Origin: Amaurobius ferox
Taxonomy: Eukaryota; Arthropoda; Arachnida; Araneae; Amaurobiidae
Assembly (NCBI GenBank): GCA_951213105.1
Contig: OX578138.1
Span: 96,625,114 to 96,689,113, forward strand
Reading direction: 5' to 3'
DNA length: 64,000 nucleotides
Shown here in pieces: positions 47,770 to 59,413 of this stretch; positions within the stretch are counted from its first letter, which is position 1; each line of letters begins with the position of its first letter. A program made the translations under genes and the position numbers. The notes under the pieces are model-generated. The model was not told the origin of the DNA, searched no databases, and saw nothing but the letters and a program-made list of their open reading frames with translations.

Positions 47770-48718
47770 ACTTTCCTTATATACAATAGTAAGGAAAGTA
47801 TTGTGACGGGGTCGAAAATTCGAATTAGAGTTTTCGACGGGAGAGTACGTTTCAAGCATCTCTGATCACGAATCAAACATTTTTGAAGTGGTGTCTGTGT
47901 GTGCGTGTATGTGTCAGTGAGTCTTTAGAGACGATAACTGACGCATGAATGGACCTATTCGAACGAAATTTAGTACAAAAATCACAATCTGTAAACACTG
48001 AAAGCCTATTGTTCTTATACGCAATCGAATGTTCAACCCCCCCCCCCCCTAAATTTTCGAGTGAAATTTTGACAAAATTGTCAAAAACTCAAAACCTCCA
48101 ATAAAATTACGCAAATAGACATTCCTTACGTAATGTTTCATTAGAAAGCGATTGACATAAATTTTAGAACGCTAACATGAACCGTTCTTGAGATATTGCG
48201 CAATTTTCAAAACAATTATTAAAAAGTCACATAAAATAAAATAAAAAATATTTCCAATTGAGAAACATGTTCACTGTTCATATGTAAATACGTGCGATGA
48301 ATTTGGTGACATCATTCTCATGGATCTAGCTCATTCCATTCATAAAAAAAGATATTTGAGTAATACTTTTGTATTTAACGCCAATAGTCATTTATCTGCT
48401 GTAAGAATAACTTATGTCTTCGTCCATAACGCTTGGCGAGATTTTGGTGACGAATTTGGTGGAATGTCGCCAACTTGGCGACTTTTCAAATGTTGCTAAA
48501 TTAACGAAAAACTCGCCAAATGGATAAAGATGACGCTAAATCAATGACGACTCATTGATGATGACAACTTGAAAAAGGACGACTCATTGACGAAAATTCA
48601 ATAATTTGGGAAGAATATAAATAACTACTATAAAAATTATCTATTTTTTTTACTATAAATGTAGTAAATTCGTTGCATTATATAAGAAAAGACATGTGCT
48701 GCCCACATCAGATTTTTT
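47770..48718 (+). repeat. Family F2 repeat, full-length copy
   Basis: Starts ACTTTCCTTATATACAATAG and ends GCATTATATAAGAAAAG plus ACATGTGCTGCCCACATCAG and a T run. It has a C run (48038-48049) and the palindrome GTCGCCAACTTGGCGAC at 48466-48482. Confidence 0.9.
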
Positions 48719-49204
48719 ATTTTATTAACGAAGATATGAATTGCGCTATTTTTGAAATGAAATTAAAAACCTCCTTACATGCCAGTGATTCCCAAACTCA
48801 AGTGCCCCTTAGTAATTTATAAAAAAATTACGGACCCGTTGACATAAGTTGAAATAGGCCATATAGACATAAATAAACACTGCGAGGGGACAAACTGGAG
48901 TGCATATGGATGAACGTATAGAGACCAAGCAATAAATCTCGATTTAAAATTATAAGACAGAGAATATGGTGTTTATCCCCCTGAGTCTTGGTAACTCAGT
49001 ATTGTCCTGGTTTTAAAATTTGAAGGTCAATGTTATGAGTCCGTTCGTGACGACTTATCCCGGTTTGCAATTGGGTAATACAACATGCTAGTGTGGAGTG
49101 CTATAATTTATCTTGGCGTATCAAAAAATTTTTGTTAATGGAATATTTTTACGTAATTAAAGCCATGTCATATATAGTTGTTGCAGATTGTAGAACAACT
49201 GTAA

Positions 49205-49914
49205 ACTGTCCAACTCTCCTACCGTGATACTCTTAAATTTATTAGGAACGGGCTTTCTCTCTTGGAGACTAGTGTTGGCGGTGTCAACTTCTTCAGTGCT
49301 TCCAAGGGAGGTCTTGTTATTGAGATTAGGGATCAGGTGGGTATGGGCGTGTTAAGGGAGGCTCTGTTTAATATACCGGGATTTGAGGCTAATTATGCTA
49401 TGAGTGACTTTGTTCGTCGGTGGCTCCGGGTGATTGCTTTTGGAGTTGACGAAGGATTGAGCAAGCTCGAGGTCCACGAGGGCATTTACAATCAAAATGG
49501 TTATTTTGGGGAGAGAGATTGTTTGAGAATGTGTTTTAGTATCAAGGCCCGCCGCGGAGACATTGGGTATTCGAGATAAATCCTAGTATCTTCGGCGATC
49601 TCGTGAGTTCTGGTTGGGTCTATTGTCAGTTTGGTCGTTCTCCGATTCGTGAATACGACAATGTATTGTTGTGTTTAAAGTGCGGTAGACTAGTTCACAC
49701 GAGCTCTCGTTGTGCCGAGGACCCTAGATGCTTGAAATGCAGTGCTAGTCATAATGGTGGAGACTGCGGGAGTGTGGAAAGGTGCATGAATTACATAGAG
49801 GCAAATAGCAAATTTGGTTTAGAGCTGGATGTAAAGCACTCCTGTCGTTCCCGGGTCTATACCCGCTTCCTTAGAAGTGTGAAAACGTCTAAGAACTATA
49901 TGGATTATGGTTAA
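49205..49914 (+). pseudogene. LINE ORF1 (gag-like, CCHC), frameshifted
   Basis: The reading frame is open from 49205 (upstream stop at 49202) to 49579, then the coding sense continues in another frame: HWVFEINPSIFGDLVSSGWV is readable from about 49561. One frameshift therefore lies at about 49550-49562. The C-terminal part has CLKCGRLVHTSSRC (C-x2-C-x4-H-x4-C) followed by CLKCSASHNGGDC, the paired knuckle arrangement typical of ORF1 in arthropod R1/Jockey-type elements, where it binds element RNA. Coding DNA here is GC-richer and G-biased compared with surrounding sequence. The N-terminal part is missing. Confident on family type, not on clade. Confidence 0.82.
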
Positions 49915-50996
49915 TAGATCTGCTTTTGGAGTGTATTTTACTTGTATATAGCATTTTTCTAGTTTCCCACCTTTTGTTGAGGATCTTTTAATTTTGTTGC
50001 CTCTCGGGTTGGGGGCAGTGGCTTTGGCGCTTTTGTGCCTATTTTCTGCTTTAGCTTGTTTTTCTTTTTGGTTGTCTTTGTAGGTTGTGTGTTTTTGCGG
50101 GTCGATTCTTGTTCATATTCTGGTGGTTTTGTTTGATGGGTCTGTATTTTTTTTTATGGCTTGTCGGTATGTATCTCCTCCTTCTATGGTATAGTAGAGG
50201 ATTTGTATTTTAGATTAGGTTTTTAGCTTATTTGTTTTGTAGTTTGATATTAGGTTTTATAGACACTCCCTGGGACATCTTTGCTGATGTTTTTTTTTGT
50301 TTATTATAGTTGTTTTTATGTATGTTGGAAAACTTTTGGTTTGGTGTGGTCCTTGGATGTTGATGGCTACGCACCCTTTTTCTCGTTTGTTTATTGTGGG
50401 GGAAGATTGTACTTTGTATTTTGGTTATTTTTTTTTTTTGGATTGTAGTTGGAGGACATGCTAGTTCGCTTATGGTATTTCCTTGATTTTTGGTGAATTC
50501 TGACTGTTGGATTGTAAACTTTTATTTGGGGTTTGTGTTTGTTTTTGCCTTCGGTTGGTGCCGCGTCTTTTCTTGTTGCTTTGAGGTGGTATTGGTCCTC
50601 TTGGTTTTCTTTCGTTTTTCGTCTTTCTGCTTGGTTTTGGGTTGGTAGTTGTTATTTCTGTTCTTGTGTTATTAAGGTGTTTTGAAGGATTGGTTTATTT
50701 TTATGTTTATGTAGGTTTTTCCGGAGCATTTGGAGATTTGTTGGCTTTGTTTTTATTTAGGTTGAAGTTTCTGTGCTCCCCGCGTTTCGTCGTGGCTGTT
50801 GTTTTGTTGATTCGTATTTTCTCCCGGAGAGACATTTTTGGCATTTGTTTCATATATAGTTGTTTTCTTATTTAGTGGTGGATTGTTTATTTGGTTCTTG
50901 GTTTTTTTGCCTCTCTGGTATCTTCTTTCCTGTTTAATGTGGAATACTGAGGAAATTTTTACGGACTTATTCGCGGTGTTTTTGTTTTAATGCTGG

Positions 50997-51065
50997 GGTA
51001 GCTCTTTCCCGGCCATGCTTTCCACCCTTTAAACCCTTTGTTGGTAAGGGGCACGGTCTGGGTCG
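50997..51065 (+). other. LINE 3' tail related to the SINE tail
   Basis: GGTAGCTCTTTCCCGGCC, TTGGTAAGG and CACGGTCTGGGTC align in order with GGTAGCATTTCCCGGCC, CTGGTAGG and GACGGTCTGGGTC of the SINE at 61579-61647. The LINE ends in A, the SINE in CAA units. Confidence 0.75.
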
Positions 51066-51359
51066 CAAAAAAAACTGTCCAGCTTGTTTCCATTTGATTG
51101 ACATGGTAAGATGAAAATACGTATAAACTTTATAATAAAAGTCTCTATTTGATCTATCAAAAAGATGTTATAATCACATAAAAGTACGAGCGTTTTCAGA
51201 TGTCAAACATCCCTTATCAAACGCAAATGCATCATAGGCAATCATGATGGACGTTTGGCGTATGAAAGCGATTCGGCATTTAATGTGTGATTTAACGTCT
51301 TTTGTGGGATCAAATAAAGATTTAATTTTGGAACGCGATGCTACACATTTTATTATAAG

Positions 51360-51451
<92 letters not shown>

Positions 51452-51470
51452 ATATATATATATATATAAT
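51360..51470. repeat. TA microsatellite
   Basis: Alternating TA with two short interruptions near 51412 and 51441. It underlies Ile-Tyr frames on both strands. Confidence 0.95.
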
Positions 51471-51552
51471 ACTAGCCGGCTCTGACGACCATCCTGTTCG
51501 CTACCCTTGAAAATTCTGACCGTGGCAAATTCTGAGCGTTGCAAACTCGCTG

Positions 51553-52648
51553 GCGCGACCTACGAGAAAGGTGTAAGGTAACTGTTTGGACGGATAGGAA
51601 GTGACACCCAATTTAGACTGGAAGTCAGTGGGGGAAAATCCACAGGGACCGTACCCTCCTTCCCCTACCACCAACCTCTCGGAAGAACTTACGGTCCCAC
51701 ATGTTTAACGTAATCGTACTCCGCATGAACACGGCGGCAGTTTCGGCAGTGGTGGGAATCGAACCCGGGCCTACCGAGTGCAATTCCTGTGCGTAACCAC
51801 TTGGCTACCACGCCCTCCGCGACAATCTCCATAACTTTCTTTTTATTCACCCAATTTAGACCTGAACCCAGTAGGGGAGGCTCCACAGGGACCGTACTCT
51901 CCTTTCCCTACCACCAACCGCTCTCCGCCTGAACACGGCGGCAGTTTAGGCAGTGGCGGGAATCGCTAACCACTGGGCTACCGCGCCCTCCGCGACAATC
52001 TCCATAACCTTCTTTTTTTTCAGTCCAATGTAAATTTGTTTTTGTCCGTAAGTCCTTGGAAGGACTTACGGACGTGAACATGGCGGCAATTTTGGGAATC
52101 GAACCCGGGCCTACCAAGTGCAAATCCCGCGCGCTAACCACTCGGGTACTTCGCCCTCCGCACCATTCTCCATAACTGTATTTTTATTCACCCAATGTAG
52201 ACTGGAACCCAGTGGGAGTGGCATTCACACGGACTGTACCCTCCTTCCCCTGCCACCAACCTCTCGGAAGGACTTACGGACCCACATGTGTAACGTGATC
52301 GTACTCCGTGTGAACACGGCAGCAGTTTTGACAGTGGCGGAAATCGAACCCGGGCCTACCGAGTGAAATTCCCGCACGCTAACTACTTGGCTACCACGTC
52401 CTCTGCGACAATCTCCATAACATTTTTTTTTATTCATCCAATTTAGACCGGAAGCCAGTGGGGGAGGCATCCACAGGGATCGTACTCTCCGTTCCCTACC
52501 AACAACCTCTCCGAAGGACTTACGGACCCACGTGTTTAATGTGATCGTACACCGCCTGAAGACGGAGGCAGTTTAGGCAGTGGCGGGAATCGAACCCGGG
52601 CCTACCGAGTGCAATTCCCGTGCGCTAACTTCCCGTGCGCTAATTTAA
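51553..52648 (-). mobile_element. Head-to-tail array of five tRNA-headed SINE units
   Basis: On the minus strand each unit has a tRNA-like head (GTGGTAGCCAAGTGGTTA with A-box sense, then GGGTTCGATTCCC as B box, both clear in the unit ending at about 51816). The central domain GCCGCCGTGTTCATGCGGAG...GGTTGGTGGTAGGGGAAGG then runs to AATTGGGT. Heads lie at about 51750-51816, 51945-51990, 52095-52158, 52335-52402 and 52580-52648, with period 170-250 because some units are internally deleted. Junctions read AATTGGGTGAATAAAAAGAA..TTATGGAGATTGTCGC before the next head. Only the lowest-coordinate unit keeps part of the LINE-like tail. Confidence 0.87.
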
Positions 52649-53010
52649 ATTTTATAATGACCATATGCTAAACTCTTAATTCCATCATCCTCATTCCATC
52701 GTTTCATCATTTAAAATTATTATTTATACACATTATTATTATTATTATTTATCCATATTATTATTATTTATCATTATTATTTATCCATAAATTTAAAATA
52801 TCCATAAATTAAAACGTTCCATCAATCATCCATATCGTTCCACAAATACATAAATATAATAATTTCAAATACATCACCACAATTCAATCCACCATAATTC
52901 AATCATTTAAATTATTTAAAATATCCATTTAAAATATCCATAAATTAAAATATTCATTTAAAATATCATATAAATATAATCATTTCACCCGCTGTATACA
53001 ACACATATCT
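52649..53010. repeat. Low-complexity ATT/CCATAAAT tract
   Basis: Runs of TTATT and repeats of TCCATAAATTAAAA and TTTAAAATATCCAT. Nothing else is visible. Confidence 0.7.
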
Positions 53011-53359
53011 TAATTCATTTAAAACCGGAAGGGCGGTCTCCATGGAGACGAGGAAAAACTTCAACGGATGAAAACGCGGTTGGCCGAGAAATTCAAAATC
53101 CTCAGGTCATTAAAATCGCTATCCGGTGGATATTTATAATTATTTCTTGACTAGATTGGACTTGTAAGAATGCCAGATCTTTGACCTTTCTAAAAATGTA
53201 AATTATTAGTCGAAATTATGAGTACTTTTTATTATGCGAGAATTTAAAAACCCAAAATAGTTTTTTTGAGCCAAAAATGACTTTTGTTTTAAAATCTTTA
53301 AAAATTATTAGAAATCGAAATTGAAATTTAAAATTGATATATTTTTACTCGCAATCGTC

Positions 53360-53632
53360 TGCTCTTTCCGGTGGTGTGATTTGTTTCTACGACGTCTGGA
53401 TCGTGAAGGAAAAAGGGCGAAAACGGTCGAAATCGCATAAAACATTAAATAACTAAAAAAATAATTCAAACTTTAAAAATCCGTTTTCACGTGTCCCCTT
53501 ACCACCCCCCAGGTCTCCGATTGCCAAATTTCGTAGCTCTCCGACGCGCGGTCGCTGAACGTATAGTATATAATACACACAGACACACAGACATACACAC
53601 AGACAGACATTGCATTTTATTATTTAAGATTA
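53360..53632 (+). repeat. Possible retroelement 3' end
   Basis: GCCAAATTTCGTAGCTCTCC, GACGCGCGGTCGCTGAACG and an ACACACAGACAGACA tract ending CATTGCATTTTATTATTTAAGATT resemble the 3' ends of RTE-type elements seen in many invertebrates. No coding sequence remains and there is only one copy here, so the class is a guess. Confidence 0.3.
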
Positions 53633-53639
53633 ATTGCCA

Positions 53640-54450
53640 AATATCCATATGTTATAATTTTTAGGCACTTCCTGAATTGATAGAGATTTGCAATTTGATA
53701 CACGGGTCGATCGTTCGATAAAACCCCATGGAAAAATCGAATTTTTCAAAAATGTTCTGTAGAGGGTATGTTCCATACCAAAATGTTCGAAAAGTGAAAT
53801 GATAGAAAATAATGCTTTCCGATGAGATAGAAACTTCAAATTTGGTGGATTAATCGGTCAAAAGGAGGAAATTGGGCAATTTTAGATTTTGCGTATTTGC
53901 AATTTTAGGAGGTGCCAGACACCAAAATGTTCGATTAGCCGAATAAATGACAAACGCCCAAACGTCTCTTTTAAAACTTGATAGAGGCTTTAAATGTGGT
54001 ATATCGGCTAATCATATGACGAAAGCACCAAAGACGAATAGAGTTTTTCAAAAATGTTCGTTTAAGGGGGGTGCTGCAGAGTAAAGCGTTCGAAAGGTTA
54101 AATAATAAAAAAACATGCTACGGAATGAGATATTGACTACAAATTTGGTGCACGGGAAGATAGTTTGAAAGGGAATAAGTGTGTAATTTTAAATTTACAT
54201 TATTTTCTACTTTAGAGGTTGCCTCACACCAAAATGTTTGACTTTGAGATTAAATGAGAAACGCATCCTTTAAAGTGTGATGAAGGCCTAGTATATGGTA
54301 TATGGGTCAATCATCATATAAAAACTGAAGATAAATAAAGTTTTTAAAAAATGTTCATTTAGGGTGGGGGTGGGAGGGGGGGGGTACTCCACACAAAACG
54401 TTTAAAAGGTGAAATGGTAGAAAAGGCACGATAAAATAGAAACTTCAAAT
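53640..54450. repeat. About 300-bp tandem repeat, 2.7 copies
   Basis: TTTTTCAAAAATGTTC...GAGATAGAAACTTCAAATTTGG recurs at about 53742, 54042 and 54337. The block ACACCAAAATGTT..A....TAAATGA.AAACGC recurs at about 53931 and 54222. Copies are diverged; no function apparent. Confidence 0.85.
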
Positions 54451-55525
54451 TTAGTGTATAGTTATTTAGCTGATTGGTTGTTTGATTTGGGTTTTGTGAC
54501 ACAAAATACGGGAAGTATATGCTGAGCCTAACACATGGTTCAGCAAAAAATTAGTTTAGGAGTAAAAGACAATAATAAGTGTATAATATAAAAAATTATA
54601 ATGTACACATAATAACGTGACAATGTAAAATACAAAACCAGATGGCATTCAGTAAAAAGATGATACATTGTTAGAGGTAAAAGGTTATATATGATAAAAG
54701 AAATGCTATATTCAACGAAAATGAAAAATGCCTAGAAAGGGGATTTTCTCCTACCAAGTCCGTTAAAGTGATGTCAAAAGTCATGAAGAGTTTAAAACCT
54801 TGTTAGAAATTTTTTACTCGATTACAAAAATGTTTTACTCTCACTGATGTTTGATACGAGTTACCAGAAGGCTATTTTTTACCTACAAACAAACGTCTGT
54901 GGATATAAGGTGTGTGGTCAATTCGCAAGCGAGTTAAGATAACACCAAGTTTCCTACACTGAATACTAGTTCACTTTTGTACAAAGGGCTTGATTGAGTG
55001 CAATTTATTTTGGGGCGGAATTTCCATGAATATTGCCATTCATCATAAATAATATTACTAATAACTTTTTATATTTGGCAAAGATATGGGATGGTTCAAA
55101 CCATTATTAGCTAATTTTGCAGAAGTACTTGCCAATTCGTTTCCCTTAATATCCACATGTCTCGGAAATTAACAAATTTAATACAGTGTCCACATGACTT
55201 CAGCCGACCCCAAGCTGTAGCATATCTGGGGCAATGTAGTGGTTAGTGGTCATTTTGGATGACAGTAATTGCAAAGAATTTAGTGAAGCTGTATATGATG
55301 TACTTTTTAACCTTTGATGGGAGATGAAAATTGGAGACTGATGAATTGCTGTGATTTCAGCAGTAAAAATGAAACAAGAGACAAGAAGTTTAGAAGGCTT
55401 AACTGTAGCATTATACAAGCAAGTCTGACATGATCTGCTGTTTTGGAGTCATATGTAAAAATAGAAGTGAACTCCTTAAATAAATCTCTATGTTCTGCAA
55501 AAAGTTATAATAAATGGATTTTTAT
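54451..55525. other. No gene recognised
   Basis: A 72-codon minus-strand frame at 55200-55418 has no motif. I saw no repeat match. Confidence 0.35.
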
Positions 55526-56330
55526 GCTACGAAACACTAAGGTTAACACGGTTCATTAGAACCGGATAATGTCGTCTAGAGAGTGTAGTTCGCTCCGTAC
55601 CCTGTGGATATATATATTACGCAACACTAAGGTTAACACGTTTCGTTAGACCCGACCAATGTTGTCTAGAGAGTGTAGTTCGCTCCGTACCCTGTGGAGT
55701 TTTATGCTACACAACACAAAGGATAACACATTTCGTTAGACCCGTTTAATATTGTCTGGAGAGTGTAGTTTGCTCGCAACCTGTGAATTTTTATGCTACG
55801 CAATACTGAGGTTAACACGTTTTGTTAGATCCGTTTAATGTTGTGTAGAGAGTGTACTTCGCTTCACACCCTGTGAATTTTTACGCTACGTAACACGAAG
55901 GTTAACACGTATTCGTTTGACCCGGCCACTGTTGTCTAGAGAATGTAGGTCGCTCCGCACCCTGTTGATTTTTATGCTACGCAACATTAAGGTTAACAAT
56001 TTTCGTTAGGCCCGGCCAATGTTATCTAGACAGTGTAGTTCGCTCTGCGCTCTGTTAATTTTTAAACTACTCAACACTAAGGTTAACACGTTTCGTTAGA
56101 CCCGTTTAATGCTGTGTAGAGTGTGTAGTTCGCTCTGCAACGTGTGGATTTGTATACTACGCAACACTAAGGTTCACACGTTTCGTTAGACACGTTTAAT
56201 GGTTTAATGTTGTATAGAGGGGGTAGTTCGCTGCGCACCCAGTGGATTTTTATACTACGCAACATTAAGATTAACACGTTTCATTAGACCCGTATAGCAC
56301 TGTCTAAAGAGTGCAGTTCGCACCGCGATT
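55526..56330. repeat. 90-bp tandem repeat, nine copies
   Basis: The CTACGCAACACTAAGGTTAA unit starts at about 55531, 55621, 55711, 55800, 55890, 55981, 56071, 56161 and 56259. TTCGTTAGACCCG, TTGTCTAGAGAGTGTAGTTC and CGCTCCGCACCCTGTGGATT complete each unit. The period is very regular with moderate divergence. A degraded single unit plus flank occurs again at 57530-57620. Confidence 0.95.
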
Positions 56331-56595
56331 CTTATATTAATTTCTTATATTAATCTGCTTATATTAATTCAGATGCGACCTTAATCGAAGTAGCTTTCTA
56401 AATCTTAATCAGACTCGTACAGTTGATACGATTAAACGAAACAATTTATTATTTTAAATACACTTTTAAAATATTATTGGTAGGCATGGACAGTACACTA
56501 AAAAATATATTTTACTTTCAATTATTCGTAATTTCCTTCCCACGGAGAAATTAGACAAACCTGCAGATATACAAACATAATATATGCTCTATATA

Positions 56596-57459
56596 CAGGC
56601 TGTCCCAAAAAGATTGAAACGCGCTTTAATTCTTTACCTGTTGGAGATAAGTGGACAATGTAAATTGCAAAAATGTTGAAAGTAAGGGAGGAAATAAGAC
56701 TAAGTTAATGAAAATGTCCTCCCCCATTCATTTTCAAAAGGTTACACTTTTTAAGTTTTTATACAACTCCCTTAGACAAATTTGGTCACCTAGAAAATGT
56801 TTATTTTTAATGCAGCAGGATCATTAATAAAACCACATATACCTTTAAAATCAACTGAATTATGATAAAGAAAAAAATCTGACTTATGCCACTTTTCCGT
56901 ATCACGTGTCAGGCTGTTTCATCAGTGAAAATAGGGATCATAAACAAATTGACGATGGAAATTGTTTAGATCAAAAATACCTTAATATTTGTCAACATTT
57001 TTTATCTCCAAATGCATCTAAATAAAGAATAAATGTATCTATTAAGAATCCGTGATTGCATCGTGAGCCTACGAGGAATTCGCAAAAATGTCTCCTATGT
57101 ATTATCATCTAGTTTTATTTCTTTGTGATATGTCACAAATTTACATTTCTAATTTGATATATGGTCCCCATTCATAATGTTCAATTTTCAACTAAATATA
57201 ACTCGCTCAATAATAAAGATACAAATATGCCGTTTTTTTAATGATCTCGTTATATTAAAAATAAAAATTTTCTGATTGACCAAATTTGTCTAAGGGGGTC
57301 GTATAAAACTTTAAAAAGTGTAATTTTTTGGAAATGAATAGGACTATTTCATTAACGTATTCTTATTTCCTACCTTACTTTCAACATTTTTGCAATTTAC
57401 ATTGCCCACTTATCTCCAACAGGTAAAGAATTAAAACACGGTTCAATCTTTTTGGGAAG
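56596..57459. mobile_element. Non-autonomous TIR element with about 235-bp inverted ends
   Basis: The left end CAGGCTGTCCCAAAAAGATT and the reverse of the right end CTTCCCAAAAAGATTGAACC continue into matching arms. Both include GTTGGAGATAAGTGG and CTTAGACAAATTTGGTCA, extending to about 56836 and 57228. TA flanks both sides. CAGG.TGTCCCAAAA termini with TA target fit Tc1/mariner-superfamily MITEs. No open frame in the 390-bp middle. Confidence 0.85.
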
Positions 57460-57529
57460 TATAATATATAAGGTATTTACAAATCAGCGAAGTAGAGGTC
57501 AATTGCTCTAAATTTACATTAATGGAATG

Positions 57530-57870
57530 TTAAGCTCTACCCAGTGAAGTTTTTTCGTCGCACAACGCCAAGAAGTTTCAGTTTCTTATTGACGGGCAAT
57601 ATTTTCTGGAGAGTGTAGTCTGCTTCGTGATTATTTGTTCTGACTATTTTAATTAGCTTCGACCTTATTCGGCACAGCTTTTCGGATTTTAATATTAATA
57701 CAAAAACAAATTAAGCAGAATCATTTCTTATGTAAATTATTTCTACTCAAATATTATCGGTACTTATGAACACTGCAAAAAAAAATATTTTTAATTTTTC
57801 GCAATCTTGTGTTCTCGACAAAACTTAACAGCTCTGCAAAAGTGCAGACATATAAGTTTCGTTTAATTGC
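57530..57870. repeat. Second copy of the 56.25-56.60 kb segment
   Basis: The order CTCTACCCAGTG.., GTCTGGAGAGTGTAGT, CGACCTTA.TCG..AGCTTT, AATATTAT.GGTA..ATG and GACA.AC..AACAGCTCTGCA matches 56250-56590 in decayed form. The two flank the TIR element at 56596. Confidence 0.55.
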
Positions 57871-57989
57871 TCTAAATTCACAGTGGCGAAATTTTAAGAA
57901 ACTCTACCCACTGCACTTTTATGCCGCGCAATGCAAACCTGAAGTTATCCAGGGGATAGGGACTAGTGATTGAAATTCCTGCTTAAAAA

Positions 57990-58600
57990 AAGTTTGCCGT
58001 CTTTAATGGGTGGTTGGTGGAAGAAGGCCGCACTCATCCCAAGCATTTCCAGTAGGATTAAGATCCGGGGATTACGCTGGTCACTACATACACTCAGTAC
58101 CGTTGCTCGGAAGGAAACCCTACCCCAAGTTCGCTCTATGTAGACAAGCGTGTCGTCCATAAAATAAAAATCCGGAACTACAGTTGCACAATATCTAACA
58201 TAGTGACCGAGAAATTGGTTAAGATACCTCTACACCGTAACAGTACCAGCTGAAAGAACATAAACGTCGGCGTGGTGTCCTAATGGAAAGCTAATCCACA
58301 CCATTGCAAAATTACAACCAAAAGATGCTGTTCACCGATGTTACTGGAATGAATACGTATTTCTTGTTTTCTGCAGGTACACACCTACCATCTCATTGCG
58401 GGGCAAACATCTAGTCGTCTGTGAAGAAGTCATTCGCCTATTGTGTTTTGGTCCAAATCACATGCTCACGACAACACAGTGAATGTGGTCTTGGAGCTCA
58501 GCGGAATAGATTAATTTACACTGGCAAGGACGACATGGAGAGTTACGCCCTTATTAAACCTGGAAAGGGCTAAACGGAACACATATATTTGCACTGATAC
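57990..58600 (-). pseudogene. Strongly decayed Tc1-like transposase, C-terminal two thirds
   Basis: Piecing minus-strand frames together gives Tc1 landmarks in the right order. A first acidic block NDFFTDD lies at about 58425-58445. VPDFYFMDDTLV, with the second catalytic aspartate, lies at about 58150-58180. SPDLNPTGNAWDECG lies at about 58035-58080, with the final glutamate position read as glycine. GTVTV and RYL..FLGHYVRY match the segment normally between the first two. Frame changes and stops separate the blocks. It is clearly a different and older copy than the one at 28.8 kb. Confidence 0.75.
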
Positions 58601-59409
58601 AAAAAATGGAGATCAGCGAAATGCAGATTTTTTGTATTACTCCATAGAGACCTCTAGTATGCAGTTTTAGTTTCGCAGTTTTTATCGATATCGGCACTCG
58701 TATGTCAGGCGTAGGTGTACTAACGTTCGGCGATTACTTTTGACCAGAGAAAGCAATGTACTCGTCATTGAAATGTGGTGTGGCTATAAAGCGTACCGAA
58801 GCGTGTCTTTTGGTTACAGTTCTATTTGTATTGTGTACACAGAAGAGACATGATGGAATGGTGTACATAAGATAAATTTGCCATCTTCATGATGGCGAAT
58901 CCAGCCTCAAGTCTCCCAACAGCCCCCACATATGCTATTCCTCTATATGTATTCTCTGGACCATAATAAAGCAGATCACTATTCAAACGTTCAGTAAGAA
59001 AAATCTTGTTACAAGAAAAGCTTTATACCGAAATTTATATTTTTAGAACGTCTAATGCATCAATTCGAATGTCTAATTGCATATTTGGGAAGAAACCAAT
59101 CTATTTTCGGCGCGTATTTTAATATTTTCATATTCTATTCTACCACCATAACACGTTTTCTGATTCCCTGCATGTGCTCAATGTTTGAGAATTTGCAGTT
59201 CGTGTTTAGCGTTTGAAGGACATTGTATATTGTTCCGAATATGTAAAATGCCCTTGAGACTCTTTTGAGAGCCAGAAATGAAAGGCATCTTTACAAGCAG
59301 CCATTCATATTACGTCAATATACGGTTGCCATGTTTGTACACTCAGAGTAGAGTTGTCAGATTTGACGATTTATCGCCGATTTGGTGAGTTTTAACAACT
59401 TTTAGAAAA
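58601..59409. other. Unassigned, unique-looking sequence
   Basis: I found no repeat match or open frame. Composition is closer to balanced than most of the window. Confidence 0.35.
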
Positions 59410-59413
59410 CACT

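Larger units (their letters stand above)
49205..51074 (+). mobile_element. LINE fragment with ORF1 and 3' end, lacking ORF2
   Basis: A 5'-truncated ORF1 (49205-49914) is followed by about 1.1 kb of strikingly T/G-rich sequence and a terminal segment GGTAGCTCTTTCCCGGCC ... GGCACGGTCTGGGTC with an A run at 51066-51074. ORF1 with a CCHC knuckle resembles R1/Jockey-group non-LTR retrotransposons. Endonuclease and reverse transcriptase motifs are absent, so either ORF2 was deleted or this is an ORF1-only derivative. The 3' segment resembles the SINE tail, making this family the likely source of the SINE replication machinery. Confidence 0.75.

Noticed and set aside
51750..52402. tRNA genes suggested by A and B boxes
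   Set aside because: The heads lack clear paired acceptor arms and each is joined to the same SINE body; five head-to-tail repeats are better explained as SINE units.
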